Positions 21,034-29,900 of a stretch of 33,381 nt of DNA are shown here, piece by piece (the first letter of the stretch is position 1; the number at the start of each line of letters is the position of its first letter). The notes under the pieces were generated by a model. It searched no databases and had not been told where the DNA came from. It worked only from the letters and a program-made list of their open reading frames with translations. A program made the position numbers and the translations under genes. The DNA comes from a virus: IMG/VR virus record IMGVR_UViG_3300012944_000042, positions 1-33,381 of that record. One strand, given 5' to 3'.

Positions 21034-21531
21034 ATGCCCCAGACTACGTACCTGACCGACCGCGCTATCGCCGTCGCAGGACAACTCGCCGATGGCGGGA
21101 ACGACATTCACATCGCCACGTGGCCTGCATCGGAAGTGATTCCGTTCGGTCTCGCGGTGGAAGTGGTCTCGGGCAAGGTCCGCCTTCCCCAGAGCACGGG
21201 TCAAGAGATCGCGACCTTCGGCGGCGTTGCGATGTACAAGGACATGGCCGTCCCGGGCGGATACGCCATCGGCGACATGGTCCCCGTCCTTCGTAAGGGC
21301 CGCATCTGGGGCGTCGGTTCCAGCACCCTCACGGGCGCGACCGAGCTCGAAGACGCCAAGGTCTCCCACTCGTCCACGGTCGCTACTGACCGCGGCAAGT
21401 TCACGGACGCAGCTTCGGCGGCGACGGCCGGCTCTGAGATCAGCGGCGTGGTTGCCAAGTTCCGCGGCTCGAAATCCACCACCGCCCTCGTCCTCGTTGA
21501 ACTCAACCTCCCGTCGGGAGGGGTGCAATAA
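21034..21531 (+). CDS. Capsid cement / decoration-like protein (165 aa)
   Basis: The gene lies between the scaffold and major capsid genes, the usual place for a head decoration protein. The sequence is beta-rich with many small residues (FGGVAMYKDMAVPGGYAIGDMVPVLRKGRIWGVGSS, ending LVLVELNLP), like phage structural cement proteins of the DUF2190 type. AAGGTGAG lies about 12 bases before the ATG. The TAA overlaps the capsid ATG (ATAATGA). Confidence 0.6.
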   Translation: MPQTTYLTDRAIAVAGQLADGGNDIHIATWPASEVIPFGLAVEVVSGKVRLPQSTGQEIATFGGVAMYKDMAVPGGYAIGDMVPVLRKGRIWGVGSSTLTGATELEDAKVSHSSTVATDRGKFTDAASAATAGSEISGVVAKFRGSKSTTALVLVELNLPSGGVQ

Positions 21532-22514
21532 TGAACCTCCGATTTGATGCCTTCTGCGCGGCGACCCGCACGGTCGCCGCCGGCCTCGGCGTCCACTTGG
21601 ACGCGAACGAAACCCTGACCTTCACCCGTCAGCTCGAGTACATCTTCACGCAGTCGTTCCAGATCGAGTACCCGGCACTGAAGGGTCGCAGTGTTGCGCC
21701 CATCAACTACCAGGTGCCGACTGGCGCGCAGAGCCACACGTACCGCCAGTACGACCAGTTCGGCGAAGCGGACTACATCGTCGACTACAGCGACGAGTTT
21801 CCGAACGGCGAGCTGATCGGCAAAGAGTACACCGCGGGCATCGTCCCCATCGGTGCGAGCTACATCTACTCGATCCAGGACCTCCGTGCAGCGCAGCTCG
21901 CAGGCTTCAACCTGACCTCGGAAAAGGCCAACCTGGCCCGGAACATGGTCGAGACCAAGCTCGACAAGCTCATCGCTTTCGGCGATGCGAACGTCAAGAT
22001 CGACGGCTTCCTCAAGGACAGCGCCGGCGCCGCAGTGGGCACCGCCGTTACCTCGACGGGCACGTGGACCTCGGCGAACGTCGATGCGGACCATCTCACG
22101 GTCATCACGGACATCCAGAACCTCATCAAGTCGGTGTGGGTCAATACGATTCAGATCCGCTCAGTGAACAAGGTCCTCTTCTCCACCAAAGTGTGGGCCA
22201 AGCTGGCCTTCAGCAAGCTCAATCAGTACTCCGATGAGACCTTGCTCTCGTACCTCCAACGCACGAACCCCGGCGTCACCTTCGAGCCCTGGTTCCGCCT
22301 CGACGCGCAGGTCGACTCGACGCACGACAAGGCAGTTGCCTACTCGAACGCGCCGGACGTCCTCAGCACGATCATCTCGCAAGAGTTCGAACAGTTCGCT
22401 CCGCAGCAACGTAACCTCGCCTTCGTGGTCCCCGTTCACCTCCGCTGCGGCGGCGTGACCGTTCGATACCCGAAAGCCATCTCGTACATGAGCATTCTGA
22501 ACAGTTCCCTGTAA
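21531..22514 (+). CDS. Major capsid protein (DUF2184 family)
   Basis: The 327-residue protein has the DUF2184 capsid pattern: an N-terminal FTRQLEYIFTQSFQIEYPALKGRSVAPINYQVPTG, then YDQFGEADYIVDYSDEFPNGE. YIYSIQDLRAAQLAG, the helix ARNMVETKLDKLIAFGD and a beta-rich C-terminus with HLRCGGVTVRYPKAISYMS follow. The fold is expected to be HK97-like. GGGAGGGG stands before the ATG, so this gene uses a strong Shine-Dalgarno site, as its copy number would demand. A rho-independent terminator follows. Confidence 0.85.
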   Translation: MNLRFDAFCAATRTVAAGLGVHLDANETLTFTRQLEYIFTQSFQIEYPALKGRSVAPINYQVPTGAQSHTYRQYDQFGEADYIVDYSDEFPNGELIGKEYTAGIVPIGASYIYSIQDLRAAQLAGFNLTSEKANLARNMVETKLDKLIAFGDANVKIDGFLKDSAGAAVGTAVTSTGTWTSANVDADHLTVITDIQNLIKSVWVNTIQIRSVNKVLFSTKVWAKLAFSKLNQYSDETLLSYLQRTNPGVTFEPWFRLDAQVDSTHDKAVAYSNAPDVLSTIISQEFEQFAPQQRNLAFVVPVHLRCGGVTVRYPKAISYMSILNSSL

Positions 22515-22537
22515 ACTCCGGGCAATAGTGCTCGGCC

Positions 22538-22569
22538 GGCCCCGCGACTGAAAGGTCCGGGGCCTTTTT
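22538..22569 (+). terminator. Rho-independent terminator after the capsid gene
   Basis: GGCCCCG (22538-22544) pairs with CGGGGCC (22558-22564), followed by five T. The loop contains a further GAC/GTC pairing. It lies 24 bases after the capsid stop and could limit read-through so that capsid is over-expressed relative to fibre genes. Confidence 0.88.
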
Positions 22570-22585
22570 CTTTTCTGGAGGAATC

Positions 22586-22801
22586 ATGTGCTATGCCTGT
22601 AGAGCAGCAGCGACTCCGAGCCCCGTGGATTCGGCTTTCGTCGTCGGGGTAGCCGCGGCACTCGTGCATGCCACGGGCAAGGGACCTCTGCCATTGTGTG
22701 AGGCGCACGGACGGGCGTTGGCGCTCGCCATCAAGATCCTCATCACGGACGAGGGGCCGGCGGTGAACGTCCCCAAGGTAGCGCAAGGTCCCACCAATTG
22801 A
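22586..22801 (+). CDS. Small protein with Cys/His pairs (71 aa)
   Basis: GGAGG precedes the ATG at 22586 by five bases, the strongest ribosome site in this stretch, directly after the terminator. The N-terminus CYAC and the later LCEAH give a C-x2-C...C-x2-H set that could bind zinc. The middle is Ala/Val-rich (SAFVVGVAAALVHATGKG). Function is unknown. Confidence 0.65.
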   Translation: MCYACRAAATPSPVDSAFVVGVAAALVHATGKGPLPLCEAHGRALALAIKILITDEGPAVNVPKVAQGPTN

Positions 22802-22807
22802 GTGGTC

Positions 22808-22823
22808 TGCTTCATTCGCGCTA
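22808..22823 (+). promoter_or_regulatory. GCTTCAT start element before 22824
   Basis: TGCTTCATTCG (22808-22818) lies 8 bases (from the end of GCTTCAT) before the ATG at 22824, with no Shine-Dalgarno sequence. Spacing is one base longer than in the other copies. Confidence 0.55.
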
Positions 22824-23210
22824 ATGGCTGGGACCTACAATCTGACGATTCATCCGGGAGAAAGTGTCGATCTGTCTCTCGTCTGGTCGATAGGTAGCGT
22901 GCCCGTCAATCTCACTGGTTACACCGCGTCCGCGTGCGCGCGTAAGGGCGCCGGCCCGGACTTCGATTCGCTCTTCCGCTGGGACAGCCCGGCGAGAATC
23001 TCCCTGGACAGCAGCGGGAACATCAAGCTCTCCGTGCCAGGCTCCGAGACGTTGCCCCTTTGGTGGCATGCACCGGTGTTTGACGACAAGGGCGGGGGCG
23101 GGCGCAATCGACACATGGGAGGATGGTGGGACCTGTATCTCACGTCCCCAACGAATGTCACGAAACTCCTTCTTCAAGGGCGGGTGTTCTTCGTTCCTTC
23201 GGTGTACTAA
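22824..23210 (+). CDS. Structural protein, Ig-like / baseplate-type (128 aa)
   Basis: The sequence YNLTIHPGESVDLSLVWSIGSVPVNLTGYTASACAR, then GNIKLSVPGSETLPL and LLLQGRVFFVPSVY, follows a beta-sandwich pattern common in small phage proteins that precede fibre genes (a G-x-x-x-x-L-x-W-x-x-x-x-x-P-V-N-L-TGYTA motif). It likely joins fibres or acts as an adaptor. The start follows a GCTTCAT element. The stop TAA shares its last A with the next ATG. Confidence 0.55.
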   Translation: MAGTYNLTIHPGESVDLSLVWSIGSVPVNLTGYTASACARKGAGPDFDSLFRWDSPARISLDSSGNIKLSVPGSETLPLWWHAPVFDDKGGGGRNRHMGGWWDLYLTSPTNVTKLLLQGRVFFVPSVY

Positions 23211-23596
23211 TGGCGGATAGTGTAATAGAAGTAGACTCTCCCGCGTACACGATCGATATCCTCGCCCAGACGAGCTCGGTGCTAATCGACGGGGCCGCCA
23301 TCGTTGTCTCTCCTACCGAGCAGCCCGTCACGGTATCCGTCGGCGGCACGTCCGAGCTCATCGCCTTGACGGCCGTCGGGCCTCAGGGTGCGCCGGGGTT
23401 CGGGTCCGCCGCGGCCTCTCAGATCTTCTCTTCGCCTGCGAGCGATTGGGTGTTCACGCATAACCTCGGGTATCTGCCCGCCATCACGGTCCTCATCGGG
23501 GGCACCGTCGTCCTTGCCGAAGTCATCGCCCTCACCTCGACGACGGCTACTATCCACTTCAACACCCCCCAATCGGGCACGGCGGTCGCATCATGA
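23210..23596 (+). CDS. Fibre-like protein with collagen-type motif (128 aa)
   Basis: The start overlaps the upstream stop (TAATG). The middle contains GPQGAPG, a short collagen-like triplet stretch typical of phage fibres. DWVFTHNLGYLPAITVLIGG, a beta-strand motif, reappears as TFTHNLGKLFPIP in the next protein. The whole chain is beta-rich and poor in charged residues. Probably a fibre or adhesin subunit. Confidence 0.58.
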   Translation: MADSVIEVDSPAYTIDILAQTSSVLIDGAAIVVSPTEQPVTVSVGGTSELIALTAVGPQGAPGFGSAAASQIFSSPASDWVFTHNLGYLPAITVLIGGTVVLAEVIALTSTTATIHFNTPQSGTAVAS

Positions 23597-24468
23597 GTTT
23601 CAAGAGCTACGTAAATATCGACCTACAAGGGAATAAAGTCACGGGCCTCGCGGACGGCACGAACCCGACCGACGCTACGACTAAGCAGCAGCTCGACGCC
23701 GCGCTGATCGGGTTGTCCTGGAAGGATGCGGTCAATGCTGCCAGCACGGGGAACATCAATCTCGCGGCGCCCGGCGCGTCCTTGGATGGGTACGCGTTCC
23801 AGTCCGGGGATACGTTCCTCGCGAAGGACCAAACGACCGATAGCGAAAAAGGGCCATATAACTGGAACGGCCCCTCGACTCCTGCGACCCGGACATTGAG
23901 TGGTTCGACGTTCGTCGCCCTCCAGGGCGCGGCCATGAAGGTCATCAATGGCACGGTCAATGGTGGCCTGAACTATACGAACTCGGTGCAGCTCACATCA
24001 TTCACGGGACAGCTCTGGGTCCTTGGCCCGAGCTCCTTCTCTGCGGGCAACGGACTCGTGTCCACGGGCAGCGCGGTCAATGTCGTGACGGGAGACACGT
24101 CGCTCGTCGTCAATGCGGACGAGATGCATGTCGGACTCAACGCCGCCGGCGGACTCCAGACGGCATCCGGACTCGGGGTCAAGCTCAACGGTACGACCCT
24201 TACGGTCGGCGCCTCGGGCCTCAGTGTCACGACCCCCGTCGACAGCACGGTCGCGCGCGTGGCCACGACGGCCGGCACCGGAACGGGCACGACGTTTACC
24301 TTCACGCATAACCTCGGCAAGCTGTTCCCGATTCCTTGCTGTCAGCTCATCAGCACGCATGAGGTCATTGGCGTGGACGCCGCCGGCGACGGCACGGGGA
24401 ATGCCACGGTCTTTACGTTCGCCTCGAGCCAGACACTGAGCAACTATCAATTCACCGTGGTGGGCTAA
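23593..24468 (+). CDS. Tail-fibre-like protein (291 aa)
   Basis: The N-terminus SYVNIDLQGNKVTGLADGTNPTDATTKQQLDA is the module used by phage fibre proteins to attach and trimerise. Further on are a Gly/Thr/Ser/Ala-rich, beta-structured shaft and the FTFTHNLG segment at the C-terminal domain. Both junctions are overlaps (ATGA and TAATG). It probably helps bind the host surface. Confidence 0.65.
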   Translation: MSFKSYVNIDLQGNKVTGLADGTNPTDATTKQQLDAALIGLSWKDAVNAASTGNINLAAPGASLDGYAFQSGDTFLAKDQTTDSEKGPYNWNGPSTPATRTLSGSTFVALQGAAMKVINGTVNGGLNYTNSVQLTSFTGQLWVLGPSSFSAGNGLVSTGSAVNVVTGDTSLVVNADEMHVGLNAAGGLQTASGLGVKLNGTTLTVGASGLSVTTPVDSTVARVATTAGTGTGTTFTFTHNLGKLFPIPCCQLISTHEVIGVDAAGDGTGNATVFTFASSQTLSNYQFTVVG

Positions 24469-24923
24469 TGCCCCGGCAGCAAGGCGCGCAAGGCCGCCCC
24501 ATCGGCGCCTACGCCGCGGCCGCAACGGCGATCGGTACGACCATCACGGCGGTCGCGGGGCTTTCCCTGGCCATCCCGACGGCGGGCATCTGGCGCCTCG
24601 AGGGAAGGATCTCCCTCGTCGTGGTCGGCGCGCCGACTGCATTCACCCTCACTCTTTCGCCCACGTCCGCGCCCGCGATTACTTCGATGCGCGTGCTCTG
24701 CAAACGGCTGGACGCGACGACGGCCTGGACCGATTCCTTCCTGACGGCATTCAACGCCGCCTCCGTCTCGAGCGCGCTCACCGCCCAGACGTACTGGTTC
24801 ATGCTCGACGGCGCGATGACCTCGACGGCGGCCGGCACGTACTCGGTAAGTATGACCCGAACAGGGGGGACTTCGGCTACGACCGCCATCGGTGACTTCA
24901 TCCTTGCAACGCGGATCGACTGA
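24468..24923 (+). CDS. Fibre-associated beta-rich protein (151 aa)
   Basis: The start overlaps the upstream stop (TAATG). The composition is Ala/Thr/Ser-rich with alternating hydrophobic strands (WRLEGRISLVVVGAPTAFTLTLSP, SYSVSMTRTGG-like), as in C1q-like or head-fibre C-terminal domains. No family is recognised with certainty. The context, between two related fibre proteins, points to a structural role. Confidence 0.5.
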   Translation: MPRQQGAQGRPIGAYAAAATAIGTTITAVAGLSLAIPTAGIWRLEGRISLVVVGAPTAFTLTLSPTSAPAITSMRVLCKRLDATTAWTDSFLTAFNAASVSSALTAQTYWFMLDGAMTSTAAGTYSVSMTRTGGTSATTAIGDFILATRID

Positions 24924-25501
24924 TGAGCAAGCTCTATGTCAACTTGAACATGCAGGGCACGGGAGTGAACAATGCCGCCGATGCCGTTTACCCCGGGGAC
25001 CTTGTCACGAAGCGGCAGCTGGACCTGCTGCCCTCAGCGGTCTCATCTATCCTCTCGAGCAACCAGGCGACGTCCGCGGGCGCTCTCGTAACGATCACGG
25101 GGCATACCTTCACATTGCTCCCGCTGCAGGCATGTTCCGTGAGCGGTACGCTGATCTGCAATGTGTCGAGTACGCTGCAGGGGTATATCTACGGTCTCAC
25201 TGTTTCTTCTCCCTCGGGGGCGAACGGCAACGTGCAAGGCAGTGTCCAGCTCATGGTCGAGTCGAGCTCGAACTTCGGAGGAGGGGCTTTCGACGTCGCA
25301 GCTAATTCTGCTCAGAGTGTAACGCAGGGTTCCACGCTCTCCTTGTCGGGCACCAACATTGGCACGCTCTATGCCACAATCAAGAATCTCAGCTCAACGA
25401 CTTCGGCCACAGTCTCGATTCAGATGCAGAGCAAAGGGGCCAGCACGCTTACGGCTCTCATCGGCACCGGATTCTCCTCGCTGCTGTTTCCCGCTTCATG
25501 A
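24923..25501 (+). CDS. Tail-fibre-like protein with duplicated N-terminal module (192 aa)
   Basis: The start KLYVNLNMQGTGVNNAADAVYPGDLVTKRQLD is clearly related to the N-terminus of the 291-residue fibre protein (same YVN, QG, AD, P-x-D, TK-x-QLD pattern). The remaining chain is Ser/Thr/Gly-rich beta structure. The paralogy suggests duplication of a fibre gene followed by divergence of the receptor-binding part. Confidence 0.6.
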   Translation: MSKLYVNLNMQGTGVNNAADAVYPGDLVTKRQLDLLPSAVSSILSSNQATSAGALVTITGHTFTLLPLQACSVSGTLICNVSSTLQGYIYGLTVSSPSGANGNVQGSVQLMVESSSNFGGGAFDVAANSAQSVTQGSTLSLSGTNIGTLYATIKNLSSTTSATVSIQMQSKGASTLTALIGTGFSSLLFPAS

Positions 25502-25506
25502 GGGGC
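25493..25506 (+). promoter_or_regulatory. GCTTCAT start element before the 43-residue gene
   Basis: GCTTCAT (25493-25499) overlaps the end of the upstream gene. It is exactly 7 bases from the ATG at 25507, which is the start supported by family conservation. Only the seven-base core is kept here, so it is the weakest of the copies. Confidence 0.4.
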
Positions 25507-25638
25507 ATGCCCCTCGAACCCGGCGATTACTCCTCCGCCATCAGCAAGAACATCAAGACCGAACGTAAGGCCGGAAAGTCCGAAGAACAAGCGGTCGCCA
25601 TCGCGGAAGCTGAAGCGGAGAAGGCCAAGAAAAAGTAG
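25507..25638 (+). CDS. Small phage protein of the 'ISKNI...QAVAIA' type (43 aa)
   Basis: The sequence MPLEPGDYSSAISKNIKTERKAGKSEEQAVAIAEAEAEKAKKK follows a widespread small phage pattern: MPL-x-x-G, then ISKNI, then AGK-x-x-QAVAIA. Its function is not known. The start at 25507 fits the conserved MPL N-terminus; an in-frame ATG at 25498 would add three residues. The Lys-rich tail could bind nucleic acid. Confidence 0.65.
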   Translation: MPLEPGDYSSAISKNIKTERKAGKSEEQAVAIAEAEAEKAKKK

Positions 25639-25643
25639 GCCCC

Positions 25644-25658
25644 TGCTTCATTCGGACA
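25644..25658 (+). promoter_or_regulatory. GCTTCAT start element before the neck protein gene
   Basis: TGCTTCATTCG (25644-25654) in the 20-base gap between genes. GCTTCAT ends exactly 7 bases before the ATG at 25659. No Shine-Dalgarno sequence is present. Confidence 0.6.
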
Positions 25659-25946
25659 ATGGTGACCGTCGCCACTGTCCGCCTCATGCACCCCGAATTC
25701 AAGGGCGCCGCGGACGCGTTTATCCAGGCCTTCCTTGATGAGGCCGCCTCGGAGCTCGACGCAGAGATCTTCGGGGACAAGTATGACGCGGCGACCCGCT
25801 GGCTCGCGCTGCACAAGATGGCTCTGAGCCCGATGGGGATGAGCGCGAAGCTCGTCGATTCCAAGGGCAATTCGACCTACAATATCCACTACGAGAGCAT
25901 TGCTCGGACGGTGTCCTCGGGGTTCCGTGTGGCATGGCCAACGTAA
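25659..25946 (+). CDS. Head-tail adaptor, DUF4054-like (95 aa)
   Basis: The helical layout (VRLMHPEFKGAADAFIQAFLDEAASELDAEIFGDKYDAATRWLALHKMAL) matches the DUF4054 head-tail connectors: an HPEF start, a helix of about 20, then a W/F near residue 45 and LALHKMA. These proteins form a ring beneath the portal. The start is set by the GCTTCAT element. Confidence 0.7.
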   Translation: MVTVATVRLMHPEFKGAADAFIQAFLDEAASELDAEIFGDKYDAATRWLALHKMALSPMGMSAKLVDSKGNSTYNIHYESIARTVSSGFRVAWPT

Positions 25947-26428
25947 AGGATGCCGATCACGGCTACCGAGATCTCCTGAAGCGGATGAAAGAGGCGAATG
26001 CTAAGCTCTTCGTCGGCATCACGGAGAAGGCGGGCAGCGTCGGAGCGAAGGGTTCCGAAGGGTTGACGGTCGCGGACATCGCCACGTTCAACGAGTTCGG
26101 TACAGATCGAACTCCAGAGCGTTCCTTCCTCCGTGGCTGGTTCGATGAGAACGAGGCGAAGAGCAAGGTCATGGCCTCGCGCATGATGCAATCCGTGGTG
26201 GCCGGCAAACGCACGACGCGGCAGGCGCTGGAAGTTCTGGGGCTCGCCTTCGTAGGAGGAATTCAGCAACGGATCTCCAAGCGCATCGACCCCGAGAATG
26301 CGGCATCCACGATCGCCAAGAAGGGGTCCGACGTGCCTCTCATCGACACCGGCCAGCTCCGTTCGGCCATCACCTACGTTGTGATCCAGGACGGCGCCGT
26401 CGTCGCAGAGGGCAAGAGCGGTGAGTGA
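25934..26428 (+). CDS. HK97 gp10-like neck/tail-completion protein (164 aa)
   Basis: The motif TVADIATFNEFGTDRTPERSFLRGWFDENEAK, then VPLIDTGQLRSAITYVV, is typical of gp10-like head-tail joining or tail-completion proteins: an N-x-FGT, P-x-RSFLR and D-TGQLR-x-S-I sequence order. Its place right after the adaptor gene agrees. The start overlaps the adaptor by 13 bases. Confidence 0.72.
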   Translation: MANVKDADHGYRDLLKRMKEANAKLFVGITEKAGSVGAKGSEGLTVADIATFNEFGTDRTPERSFLRGWFDENEAKSKVMASRMMQSVVAGKRTTRQALEVLGLAFVGGIQQRISKRIDPENAASTIAKKGSDVPLIDTGQLRSAITYVVIQDGAVVAEGKSGE

Positions 26429-26981
26429 TTCATTCGACTATGAAGCGCTGCGCGCGGTATGGGTCGCGGCCTCGGGTTTGCCGATAGAGCAGGTGCGCTA
26501 TTCGTCCGAGGGGCAACCCTTCATGGGGTCTCTCGACTCCAATGGGAATCTCGTAGGACATCTCCTGCTGACGGTGACCACGGACGTGAACGTCGGCAAG
26601 GACGATTACCCGACCGAGTTCGATGTCGACAACGAGGCCATGTACACAACGCAGGTCTCCCGCGGGTTCGTCACGATCACCGGTCGACTCACGGAGTACG
26701 GCCTCACGCACGCGCTCTCGCGCATGCGATACATCCGCCGGCGCTTCGGGGGCATCGAGATTCCGGGCATGCTACAGGCGCTGAACATGAGCATCAAAGA
26801 TCTGCCGCAGCTCATTTACAGCGAGACGCCGATCGACGACAAGACGCACGAGACGGTCGTCTTTGACGCGCAATTCAACTGGTGCATGAGCAACGACATC
26901 ACCGCCGAACTCGGAAACGCGAACGGCACGGACGCTTGGATCGAGAAGGTCAAGCCCATCATCGGGACGGTAGGGGTATAA
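26421..26981 (+). CDS. Neck terminator-like protein (186 aa), GTG start
   Basis: The order of genes (adaptor, gp10-like, this protein) and the sequence (SFDYEALRAVWVAASGLP, RYSSEGQP, LRRMRYIRRRFGGIEIPG-like, SETPIDDKTHETVVFDAQFNWCMSND) match the phage neck terminator group (LIC_12616-type). It completes the tail tube or the tail-head joint. The GTG at 26421 overlaps the upstream gene by 8 bases. Its TAA shares the A of the next ATG. Confidence 0.62.
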   Translation: MSDSFDYEALRAVWVAASGLPIEQVRYSSEGQPFMGSLDSNGNLVGHLLLTVTTDVNVGKDDYPTEFDVDNEAMYTTQVSRGFVTITGRLTEYGLTHALSRMRYIRRRFGGIEIPGMLQALNMSIKDLPQLIYSETPIDDKTHETVVFDAQFNWCMSNDITAELGNANGTDAWIEKVKPIIGTVGV

Positions 26982-29900
26982 TGTCGATCCAAGACAGCGT
27001 AGAAGTCATCATCAATGGCACCCTGGGGAGCCAAAGCGGAGGGGGCGGCGGGGGCGGCGGAGGGGGTGTCGTTCCGAACTTCCAGCCCATGCAGATCGGC
27101 GCCACGCCTACCGCGGGGCAACAGGCCTCCCTGATTGGCTTCGGCCCGAACATGCTGATCACGATGACCGGCGCCGGCACGGGCAAGCCGAATCAGTATT
27201 ACACGAACATCAACGGCTACAACCCCGACCAGTACAACTTTTTCAATGTACCCTTCTTCGGTGACGTGGAGTTCGTGTGCCGCTTTTCGACAGGCGCTCT
27301 GACCGCGCGCCAGCAAGTAGGCCTCGCGATCCGAGAAGGCTTCGGCGTGAGCGATCGGGATGTGGCGGTATTCTATTCGCCCGCGGCGAACAACGCGAGC
27401 GCCCCCGGGGACAGCACTCCCCGCTCCGTCGTGCATCAATCCACGCGCCTCACGACCAGCACCGATCCTCTCGTGAATACCCCGACGCGCGTCTGCCCTC
27501 ACATCCCCAACCCCGACCTCGCAGGGTTCATCTGGTTCAAGCTGCAACGAATCGGCGGGGACATCGGCGCCTATTGGGCCCGAGACGGAATCAATTGGAT
27601 GGCGCTCGGCCTGTTCGGCGTGCCGGAATTCGTGAGCGGTTCGATCTATCGCATCGGTCTTTTCGTCGCGAGTAACTCCCAATCCGTGGCCGCCTCCACG
27701 ACCGTCGACAACATCTACATCGGACCGCTGCGGCTCGAGTTCGAATCCTCGTGGGTCGGCAACACGTACTCCCGCGCGTCCTCCGGCACGAGTCGAAACC
27801 TCACGGATAGTTGGGTGTCGTTGAATGCACAATGCATGTACGTCCACCCCGTGTCGGGGGTCAGCTACGTCGGCGCGCAAACGGACGAAGCCGGCCAGAG
27901 TTGCAAGGCCTACAAGGCGGACGGCACGATCTTCCGTGGCTTGAACGATGGCACGCTGATCACCAACGGCAACCACACCAAAGAGGGCGGCATCACCGGG
28001 GACGGAACGAACGTCTACATCTACTCCGAGGAAAAGAATCTCTCCAGCGTGGTAGGCAAGTACGTCCGTGCGCTCGTCGCAAGCACTGGCTCGTGGACGT
28101 ACGACTTCACGTTCACCAACACGTTCGGCGCCGGCGGGTGCACTGGGCTTGCATGCTCCTCCCCCGCGACCCACGAGCTCTACGCGTCGGACCTAACCGG
28201 CAACCGCATCCTGGTGTTCGATACCGTGACGCATGCCGAGCTCCCGGGCCGCGCGTTCTCGTTCACGCAGGGGCGTCCAGGGCCGATTGCGGTGGACTCT
28301 CGAGGAGATCTCTGGATCATTCAAGAGGGCGTCACGAGCCCCATGTTGCATCAGTACGCCACAACGCTGACCACGAGCATTCGCTGCTATACCAAGGCGG
28401 GCGTCGATACGGGCAAGGTCATCACGAGCACCGCGGTCCCGTTCCCGACGCACGTGCATATCTCCCCCATCGCCGACGAGCTTTGGGTATGCGACGGCGC
28501 GGTCGACTCCAACATCAAGATCTTCACTGGGCTGGCTACCACACCGGTCCTCAATCGCACGTTCGGACAGACGGGCGGCATCTGGTCGGGCAGTAATCCC
28601 GGCCTTGTCTATGACCCTGCCGCGGGCTTTCATCGAAGGTTCTACGGCCTGACGTCCGTGGGGCTGGACAACGCGGGTAACGTCTACGTCGCATGCGACG
28701 GCAGCGGCACTGACCTGCGCAAGTTCAACACCTCCGGCTTTTTGACATGGCAATTGAACGCGGACAATGACGCGTTTGCCGTGGGCGACATCGACCCGAC
28801 CGCGCTCGATTACATGGGCCGGATGAAGCACTACACGTTGGATCTATCCAAGACCGCCCCGGGCAGTGAGTGGGCGTACAAGGGGTACACCCACAACCCG
28901 TTCCGGGCCAATACAGATCCTCGCACACCGACGGCCGGCGCCACGCTGATTCGCACCCTGGGGGGCACGCGATTCATGTACTTCAATGACGAAGGCAACT
29001 TCCGCATCGTCATCTACCGATTCGTAGGAGAGACCGCGATTCCGTGCGGCTCGGTGAAGACCGTGTCCGGAAGTCCTGGGACCACGACGCTTTGGCTGGA
29101 CACGAACGGGGATGGCATCGATACGGGCGGCGAAGAGACCACACACGCTTCTCCGTTCAATTCCTCGGGCGGCCTCTCGATCATGTTCTTCGATGTCGAC
29201 GAGCTGGGAGATATCTGGTGGAATCTCGGCCCGGGCATCATGCATCTCGCCTATCAAGGCGTGGGCGGCGCAGGACAAGCTCTCTACTCCCTGAGCGGCG
29301 CGGGCTACGAGGAGATTGCATGGCCCACTCCGTTCACGTTCATCGGCTCCGCGATTGCACGAGGCATTCGCTACGATCAACCGAACGATGCGATGTACCT
29401 ATGCGGAAACACGCAGACGATCACGGCGCCCAATGGGTTTTCGCAATTCCCTAACGCGGGCATTGTCGTGGCACGGTACGACAACTGGTCAACGACGAAG
29501 CTCACGAATCCGACGCCGCGGTACATGACGGAGTTGCCCCAGACAACGCCGTCGATCCAGACCGACGATAACATGGTCGTCCAGCGTCCCTACGTGAATT
29601 CGGGGAGTCCGATCTACCCTTTCTGCAAGGCCTTCGCAGCCGGGGAGGATTACTTCATGGCCGTCGAGGAGTTCGCGAAGATTCGCGTCTTCGATGCTAA
29701 GACCGGCAACCACGTCTACTCGATCAATCCCGGACCTGAAGTGAATGCATCGATGGCGTTCGTAGACCCCATCGTGTTCCGCATCCGAAAGAACGGAAGC
29801 GAATATCTCATTCTGTCAGAGGCCAGCGGGTACCAGGCAAAGCAGCCGCTTTACCGCTGGACCCCCCAGCGACTGAACTTGCTCAACGCCTCTCCCGGAA

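Noticed and set aside
26816-28174. Minus-strand frame of 452 codons opposite the adhesin
   Set aside because: It is antisense to a clear domain-bearing gene, has no ribosome site and shows shadow-type composition.
28816-28827. GCTTCAT followed by 7 bases and an ATG on the minus strand inside the adhesin gene
   Set aside because: It lacks the longer TGCTTCATTCG context, and the minus-strand frame that follows has no gene-like features. A chance match of the short core.
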